From Flammulina velutipes (Eukaryota > Basidiomycota > Agaricomycetes > Agaricales > Physalacriaceae), in contig CM022378.1 of the NCBI GenBank assembly GCA_011800155.1, positions 124,001-188,000 on the forward strand: a stretch of 64,000 bases of DNA, read 5' to 3'. A program made the translations under genes and the position numbers. The notes beneath the pieces are model-generated. The model was not told the DNA's origin, did no database searches, and worked only from the letters and a program-made list of their open reading frames with translations. This document shows positions 56,840 through 64,000 of this stretch, in pieces (positions within the stretch are counted from its first letter, which is position 1; each line of letters begins with the position of its first letter).

Positions 56840-58438
56840 TCATACATTAACCACTGCCATGGGATCCCTCTCCGCCCGTCTGCAATGTGACCGATGGCCC
56901 TGTGCTAACCATGCCCGTCTAAAGCATTTCTTAGAGCAGACAAAAAAGGCGTAGCACTTCGTGCACACCTTCAGCGGACTCGCCTGCACTGATACCTGGC
57001 ACTGTGTGCATCATCTCAACAGGTAGAAGAGAAACGATAGCAAAGACCGCACCTCTTGGTTCATACAGCTTGTAAAAGGACAATCTGGGTTGTTGTAGGC
57101 AGCTCCAGTGCTCAGACATGGAATGGGCAGGCTGAAAGGTGCTTGATCTGGGTATAGCTTCGCAAGCCGATCTGTCACATCGAAACGCTGCGACAGAACC
57201 CAGACGTGGTGGGCAATAGCCGGGCTGTGAGCCAGGTCGGACATGATCAAGTTGCGAAGGAAGTTATGGTCAAAGGACTGCGCCACCCACATGCCAACGC
57301 CTGCACAGTGCTGCGCAAGAGCCTTAACATACGCCAAGATAGGCAGCAGGTGAGATCTTATCGCAGATGCCATGAGATGGTATGTATCTGCGCGGGCAAG
57401 CAGGGAAGTGAGGAGGGAAAACAACCCCAGTACATTGGAGATTCGCCAGAGGTCGGAAAATCCCTCATTCATAGTGCACATCAGAGCACGACAGACGACT
57501 TTCGTGACCTTCGACATCGTCAGCGGAGGGAGGAGGTCTGGAGTGTTGTTGACAATGATGGCAAGAGTCATGACTGCATCATCCATGGCAGATTCATCGG
57601 CAGTGGAGGGGTCTCTGGAGAACGATGTGATGTGCTGAACCAATTGGAAAAAGATAGCACGGGGAAAGTCTTGCAGCAGGCTATGAAGCAGATGACAGGG
57701 CGCCACACGGAGGGCTTCGACGGTTTGGAATACGGAGGATATAGCGGGGCATGCGGGGTGTCGGGTAGGGAGTAGCAGGACTTGGATCTGTGCATCGAAG
57801 ATGGTCCGGTAGAGGTCCTCTATTGCACCCTCCGCAAAGCTGCGTAGAACCTCCTGGCATGTCGGGGACTGCACCCAGCCTGCAAAAAATCTGACTGAGG
57901 TATAGAAGGGAGATTCTGCCACTGCCAGGGTTTGCCAATCTGCAACCTCGATAAAATAGGTCAACCACTGGAGAAGTGATGGTCCATGGCGTTCAAAGAA
58001 GATACGAACAGGTTGGGGAAATCCGGGTCTGCTGAATGGCACCATGTCATAGCCCAAGACTTCGAGGTGGGCCCGAAGGAGATCCCATAGGATGTCTATA
58101 ATCTGCAGTGCAATGTCTGCCGCTGGCGACAGGTGGCCGGAGATGAGAATGGTTGGAGGACTGGAGGGGAATGCTGGAAATTCGTGCAGTAGGATTCGAT
58201 GGATGGGAGATGCTCTGAACTGGGGAGTGTATAATGGGTGGGCAGACACTGGTATTTCGGACATATTTATGCGCAGAGGTAAAGACATTGCTGTTAAGAC
58301 ATCAGCTGGTTCAGGAGTTGGATCCCTGTGGGTACATACTGAACATAGAGGGGAAGAGTAGGCGCTGCTGGAAAGGAACCAGTACTTGGCCATTCGTGTC
58401 ATAAGACCCAGTCGGGACAAAGGAAAGGTGAAGTACAA
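56840..58438 (-). CDS. MYND zinc-finger protein with helical N-terminal domain
   Basis: Exon 1 (58438 or a later ATG, to 57053) is open for about 460 codons, largely helical (LQIIDILWDLLRAHLEVLGY, HLLPILAYVKALAQHC). Removal of a 51-nt intron (57052-57002) adds exon 2 (57001-56840), which completes a MYND finger. It begins NPDCPFTSC and continues KVCTKCYAFFVCSKKCFRRA and WLAQGHRSHC, giving the expected Cys/His spacing. MYND fingers mediate protein-protein contacts. Without splicing, the protein would end in a spurious tail. The first ATG gives MYFTFPLSRLG; a start at about 58288 (MSLPLRINMSEI) is also possible. The gene is intact. Similar helical-plus-MYND proteins are common in Agaricomycetes, with unknown roles. 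Confidence 0.75.
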
Positions 58439-58945
58439 AGGCCCTTTGTCTGACCAGAGGTGTCTGGCCGGTGAAAGCTAGTTAAGCTACTAGGTGCCCA
58501 GAGATCAGTCAAGAGAATTAGGACAAGATGAACGGGTGCCATACGTGTTGCTGTCAGTCGTCCATACATCCACTGGTCTCCTCTGCCTCATCCGTAGGTT
58601 GCTCCTTGGTCTGGATATCATTGTGTTTATCTGATTTTATTGTCGGGCCATCACTTGTGCTGCTTGAAGTTGTGCAAGATAAGGGGGAAGCATACGAAGG
58701 GCGGAGCAGACCTGGGAATGACGAACGAGGTGTGTTGAACTGTCGAACCGGATGATTTGGGCCAAATTTGGGCCACTGTCGGGATATGCCGCTACCATGT
58801 GTTCCCGCCTATTCGCTCCAGATCCATAGTGTTTGAGCAGTAGAAGAAGGTGTACTGTGGGGGGATGAAGTAAGGTACACGAAAGCAAGAATTGAGGATA
58901 GGGAGATCAGTAAAAATAGGTATAGTCCCCTTACAGCCTTTTGCA
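58439..58945. other. No gene seen
   Basis: 5' flank of the MYND gene. Short ORFs only (58528-58755 +, 58637-58888 -). No motif is recognised. Confidence 0.35.
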
Positions 58946-59413
58946 TAATTCCGTGAACACACCGATTTTTTTTACATCGGACCGAAATCACCGGGCTTGT
59001 GATGTGACAGCAGTAAGCGCCTGTGCGGCGTGCGCATCTTGTCTCAAGACCGCGAGGATGCCTCATTCTCAGTATCATAACATCCAGTGTCTAGACGGTC
59101 TGGATGGCTGCGGCTGCCCGTTTTCTTACCCTATACTTGCTGAATATTACATACCATCCCCGTCCACTTGCGTGATATTTAAGAGAGACCTTTTCCCTCG
59201 TACGAGAGCAGCACATTCTCGTATTGTACATTGGTCTTGAACACGCCATCGGTATATAGCTTGCTAAGTCGACGGATACAACAGGCATGATGAAGGTTAA
59301 GATAGGACAGATAGGCGCCACACTATGTTACATCACGCTGCCAAATGGGGCCCGGATCACGGTCCGATGTTTAAAAAAAAATCGGTGTGTTCACTGTTCA
59401 CGGAATGCTGTAA
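58946..59413. mobile_element. MITE-like element with about 55-bp imperfect inverted ends
   Basis: The left end, ATTCCGTGAACACACCGATT, continues with a T-run and CATCGGACCG. It recurs inverted at 59350-59413, where the T-run is nine long and an extra CAGTGAACA lies inside. The interior of about 350 bp has no coding content. Target-site duplications are not clear, so exact ends are uncertain. Confidence 0.65.
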
Positions 59414-62352
59414 TATACATCTAATCTAACAAGTCATGACTTCGCTCCGCTACGTCCATAGGGAAGGTGCTTGAGGCACAGCTTCAAACTCACTTGTGGC
59501 ACGACTGAAGTTGAACTAATAGCTTACTCGGTGATTGGCCATAGTACACTTGTGCGCCACGCTCTCTGGCTTTAGGTTCTCATCAATGATAACATGTCAG
59601 GTACCAATGCGGCAATAGCCGAAGCGCGCAAGAACTTCGATGTTTTCATCAAGCGTTGGACCAGTGAAAGACAGAGAAAAAAGAGCTTGAATCTGACGTA
59701 GATTGAGGGTATGACTGAAGACTCTCAAAAGGTCAATCAGTATGTTGAATGGCAGAAAAGAGCCAGCCAAATAGGTGTCATCTCCTTAATAAGTTATGTC
59801 TAACTAATAATAATAATAATAATAATAGGTGGCGCAATAGAATAGGCGGGGGTAGGCGGGGCAATTTAGCTACATGTACACGCATAAATCAGGCTTCCCA
59901 TCACCACAACGAGCTTGTTCTGTCGAGTTGTGCTTGGCGAAAGCGGCAAACAGCCCGCTGACGACAGGCCAACGAAGACAAAAGTGTTTCCAATGTACAC
60001 TCCACTACGACCACCACCCAAAGATGATGCATAGATAAAATGACGAGAAGGCTCCTGTGTAATATTATATTTGAAGCTGAACAACATGACTAAGCACCCA
60101 GGCCATTGAGCACAGAAATGGCGAAGAAACTATATATAAGCAGCAAACCTGGACTTGGCTGCCTGAATCTGTAGGTATGATGGTACTAGATATCCCCAGA
60201 AGGGACTTGATCAGCCCGTGAATATAGACCCCCCAAAGGCTTTCAATCTTGAGCCCGAGTACGCCACATACAAGCCGACGACAGGGATTCTAATCGGGAC
60301 AGGGCAGAGCCGCCAGCCTAGGAAAGTCGACATGACTTGAGAGCGGTTAGAATTCAAGAAGGGAAGTACGACTATGAAAATTGTACACATACCCTTAGAA
60401 AGAGTAGCTCTCCAGCAGGAATCGACCATATTGAGGGAGTGGGCACTGCACTTGATTGATATGTCAATAATGTCACCAGCAAGAATTAAACTACTGGTGC
60501 TTGCGCTAAGGCACACAACGGTTACGAATATAAAGTAAATTCACGTATCATTGAACTTGATGGTTCAAACATTCTGCGCTTTAATAGAGGACGGCTTACG
60601 GCGCCAACCTTATACGTGCAGCAGCGGTAAAATGAGAGCACGAGAGTCGTCGGCTCGAGGCGGGCGGTCAATGCCGTCCAGTGACGAGCCAGTAACTCCC
60701 ATTCCAGTGAGCGAACGAAAAGGTCAGCCGGAAAAGATGACACACCTTTGCCGTCAGTTGTGTTCGGCGTTAATTTGTGGGCAGTTAGCGATGGTGAGAG
60801 TCGGATATTCGAGAAACGCACTTGACCACGTCCCACTGAGTCGCAAGTCTTTCGAATTTTTTGTGGTTGAGAAGATGGGTTCCGCGCAGGCTTGGGGGGC
60901 TGGTTGGCTCACTTGAGTGCTATTATAGTGCTGCTAAGGGGATGGCATGCTTGACTCCGATCGAGACATGGTGGTTGAACACCACACGCGCCCTCTTGGG
61001 ACGGTATGGTGGCGATGTTTGCATGTTCAACTGTAGACAGATGCACCATGGTGCCGTCGCTTGATACAGATGAGAAAAAACGGCACGAAGTCTCAGCCTC
61101 GTGATTGAAAATGCACTGTATGAGGGTCAGTCCATGTGTGTATGAACTAGCCAGACATCTGTGCTCACTCGTATCCTATACATATACATTTCGAAACCCA
61201 GCGAGATTGCATGCATTCGAGGCGAGGGCGAGAGCTACACTGGTCTCTTGGCGAATGAGATGGTAAGCCGGTAAGGCGACGTGCCTCCCGCAGCAATTGC
61301 TTCGTCAACCTACCAACGGACGGTGTTTGGCGACGGTGGGGCGGGACGATTTGAGTACGGCTATGCGGATATGGTGTTGAAATCTAATATAGGTGTGGAT
61401 AAAAGGAAAGGAAGGCATGTTCACGGTGACATACTGCCTGACACCCATAGTCATCATCTTAGTCGCCCCTACACTTCAAGCTGGCCTCAGCGCACTTGTA
61501 AGGTGGGTTCTATGCCAACGGAAGGGTTGATATGACTCGGGCGTCTATCTCCCTCGGTCTAACTGCATGGTCGCCGTGCGATGGAAGGAATCATGTTGGG
61601 GCTATGCGCTCATCTTTGAGCTATGTGGATAAATGAACAAGAAAAACATACCAGCAAAGTGAGGGTGTTGAAAGCGTTGTAGAACCTACAGTAACTTTCC
61701 CCTGGAAGTTCGTTCTTCATCGAAAGCCATAGTTGTGTATGCCAGCAACAGGATCAAGTCCGGTATGTCGATGGGGAAGGAGACGGAAACACCGACTGCT
61801 GCCGGCAAGAGCAGGGAGGAGGAATAATGAGCAAAGGAAATCGTGTCCGTATGCTGCTACTTGTGTAATACGATGATAAGGCAAGATCATGAGACATATC
61901 CTTGTGCACGGATAGTGAAGGAGAACCTGTTTGATGGTTTGACACGTGAAGTTGGGGGTTGTCTATAAAGACGACGTCGATGCGCGGAGCGGGGCAGTGG
62001 GAAGGACGGGATCATGGTGGTTGATGCGCCAACACGAAACCGATGTGATGCAATGTCGAATCCAGTACACAAGGCGGAAACGGTCGGAGGTTGAATGTAT
62101 CAGAGGAACCCGAATATACCACGGCGGAGCAAAGCTCACTGAAGGGAATGATGATACTTTCGGAACCGAAACCCCACACAGAGTGGTGGACAGTCAAATA
62201 GATGATAATCTGAGGAGAATATGTGGAAACGGGTACTAGCTGTCATAGCGGAAAGCAGAGCGTGATGGGGGTGCAAACAGACGAAAACCAAATTGCACAA
62301 ATTGCCAATAGAAAGTGGAGGGGGAGAGACAACAAACAGGCAGAATAACTCA
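59414..62352. other. No confident gene; short ORFs
   Basis: A 35-codon frame at 59594-59701 (MSGTNAAIAEARKNFDVF) could be a first exon. 60211-60516 (-) encodes hydrophobic sequence (MCTIFIVVLPFL) and may be part of a membrane-protein gene; 60522-60836 (-) and 60551-60916 (+) overlap. 61754-62072 (-) holds Ser/Pro-rich frames. I could not build a spliced model or recognise a family. Confidence 0.35.
59803..59827. repeat. (AAT)n microsatellite
   Basis: About eight tandem AAT triplets in intergenic DNA; likely polymorphic. Confidence 0.9.
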
Positions 62353-63661
62353 CTAATGACTACAGCTTGTGTTGCGCGACAGCGCTCCGTGTGCCTTCCC
62401 ACAGAAGCTGCATATATGGGCCCGGCCATCTTCATGTTGGTGTGTGCAACCAGACCCGAGGTTATACTCGACACAGATCCTACGGTTTTCCCGGAACCCA
62501 GAAGAAGGTGTTACGGTCCATAATTCTCCCTCCTTGTGCATCGAGTAACACGGTCGAGCATCCGACGAAGTAGTTATGTGGGCGGGATGGTCTCGGATGG
62601 TGTGTGGGGCGCCACATATGATGCATGTGGGAGAAGTAGACGGTCGCTTCAGAATTGAAGGACATGCTGGTTGAAGATAAAGAAACGCCGCCTCTCGCGC
62701 GCGCATACACCCATCCACTGATTGCACACAATAGTCCATGCTGAATAGAATGCCGCGCACGATGTCGTGCAGCGCGCTCCTCTCGAATGAGTACCAGACT
62801 GAGTAGGTGTCTTCGAAGGCTGAATAATGAATGAAGAGCCGATGCTTGTGAAACTCACCTGCAAACTATGGCGGCTGTGGATCTGCTGAGACTGCTCCCG
62901 CTGAGCCCAATATGACCAAGGCTGCCTCCAAGTTTGCCATCGCCTCCTGCCACTTCAACGGCGATAGGCAAGTAGATGCCTCATCTAAGCCCCAGGTAGT
63001 CGCCATCTTCGCCACGTCAAAAGGGGTGACTTTGACGTCGGAGGAGCTGGTGTCGGAGGAGCCATCGGGACGAAACAGTTTGGTTTCTAGTTCATGCAGA
63101 TTGCGCTGGGCTAGCTGGAGACGTTCATTGGTGAACCAGTTTATTGGCGAGAGTGTGTAGGAATACATCTGGAATGATAACTGGTGGCCGTTGGGCTGGA
63201 GTACGAGTAATCGGTGCTGAAAGAATTATTGAGGGAATGACATAGCGCAACTTTGACCCGTCTTTGTCCCGCGAACTATCCGTCGATTTTTCTCCCTTCT
63301 TCCTCTGATGATGCTCGACCGTCCGTCGTAGAAATATCGGCAGTGGGCCCACCTGGTTGCAGTATGCTTAGCTGTAGACCAAGTCATTGAGTTCTTCCCC
63401 CGAATATGGATGCATGGCTAGCAGAGGTTGCCCCGGGAATCTCTGTCTGTCCATCCAGCAGTCTGATGTTTGGGCGACGCCGTCCTCGTTGTGGGCTTCA
63501 ATGAGAGAATTTTGCTTGTTCCGGATACGGAGTGATTGTCCCGACACGTCCAACATGGGAGGCAAGACCATCTTTGCGTCGAAGTCAAAGGAGTCCGGAA
63601 TTGGTGCCGGGATACCAGCGTTCGGAAGATTGGTCGTTGTCATTCTCGTCCAGGATTGCAA
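62353..63661 (-). CDS. Zinc-finger protein of retroelement type, fragmentary model
   Basis: Three open segments lie on minus. 63661-63368 begins MTTTNLPNAGIPAPIPDS after a first Met. 63168-62866 is helical (NERLQLAQRNLHELETKLF, KWQEAMANLEAALVILG). 62760-62353 holds CIICGAPH, CVEYNLGSGCTHQHEDGRAH and ICSFCGKAHGALS, ending NTSC. The Cys/His pattern resembles the nucleocapsid-like fingers that end Gag-type or ORF1 proteins of Agaricomycete retroelements. A segment with FIHYSAFEDTYSVWYSFER between them is in another frame or exon. A GTGAGT donor lies near 62862. No reverse transcriptase is present within the window. Confidence 0.45.
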
Positions 63662-64000
63662 TAAACCAAGAAAAAAACAGGAGAGAGATAGAAGCGGGAC
63701 TCAGAGGAACACTTGAATCTCGAAGATGAACGCGACAAGGAAAGGACTAAGGACTTGTCGCGCACATGATTTCGTTTCCAAAAGGGAAAGTCACGGATGG
63801 GACCGAAATCTATTAAGCCATCGTCTACAGCACTCTCTTGCCTTATCTAACACTTGTGCTAGACGTTCGCAAGCTCTTGTAGCGTCAGCTAACAATGAGA
63901 GGCCGGAATCACTCGCAATCCAAGGGTATAGAGCTAAGAAACCGGCCCGCCGTGCCGATCTAGGAGGCGGCTCGCCACATTGCTTTTGTATACTTGTCAC
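63662..64000 (-). other. Window edge, one open frame
   Basis: 63791-64000 on minus is open to the window edge (69 codons, ACERLAQVLDKARECCRRWL). It may be the end of a gene lying mostly outside. No domain is recognised. Confidence 0.25.

Overview
This window reads as nuclear DNA of a mushroom-type basidiomycete (Agaricomycetes). Genes are broken by many introns of about 46-60 nt with GTRNGT donors and CTNAY-type branch sites. The recognisable families are typical of that class: Tnp2-type transposases, a DUF6589 gene, TET/JBP-like 2-oxoglutarate dioxygenases, MYND and RING proteins, a SUN-domain protein and nucleoplasmin-like proteins. There are no bacterial operons, rRNA genes or CRISPR arrays. 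Gene models were built by hand-joining exons in phase, so exon edges are predictions. The window is gene-poor and looks like a subtelomeric, pericentromeric or accessory compartment: large satellite arrays, transposons, and dead pieces of ordinary host genes (rhodanese, RhoGEF, type II PI4-kinase).

Layout. 1-2.0 kb: 313-bp satellite. 3.1-6.9 kb: a small unknown gene, a RhoGEF relic, a repeat cluster with a tRNA-like promoter, and a coiled-coil RING gene. 7.0-9.0 kb: 72-bp minisatellite running into the first exon of a lost rhodanese gene. 11.3-16.6 kb: an unknown gene, a decayed DUF6589 gene, and a coiled-coil mini-gene. 16.7-22.2 kb: large 310-bp satellite. 22.3-25.0 kb: intact TET/JBP-like gene and a nucleoplasmin-like gene. 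28.1-31.5 kb: truncated Tnp2 transposase converging on a decayed coiled-coil partner. 32.1-36.8 kb: a small gene and a second, dead TET/JBP-like gene whose intron carries a 2.8-kb foldback transposon with an 8-bp target duplication. 36.9-47.5 kb: the most gene-rich part (membrane/coiled-coil genes, a second coiled-coil mini-gene followed by a 143-bp satellite, two more nucleoplasmin-like genes, a SUN-domain gene, a long coiled-coil membrane protein). 48.8-54.3 kb: PI4K relic and an apparently intact 1243-aa Tnp2 transposase. 54.8-56.7 kb: 134-bp satellite. 56.8-64 kb: a MYND gene, a MITE-like element and a zinc-finger retroelement-type ORF.

The main discovery candidate is that four satellites with different unit lengths (72, 310/166/454, 143 and 134 bp) share a 15-bp dyad, TGGCR-N5-YGCCA, and in every array neighbouring dyads recur at exactly 72 bp. 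They look like branches of one 72-bp satellite superfamily kept around a palindromic site. Three of the four start 110-130 bp downstream of a small multi-exon gene on the same strand. Two of those genes are paralogues with the same 24-nt and 42-nt micro-exons. Two arrays also carry, at their ends, a diverged copy of each other's unit.

A second theme is chromatin and nuclear-envelope biology next to transposons: a putative DNA-modifying dioxygenase in two copies, three nucleoplasmin-like (histone-chaperone fold) genes and a SUN protein. Whether they work together is inference. Co-residence is what the sequence shows.
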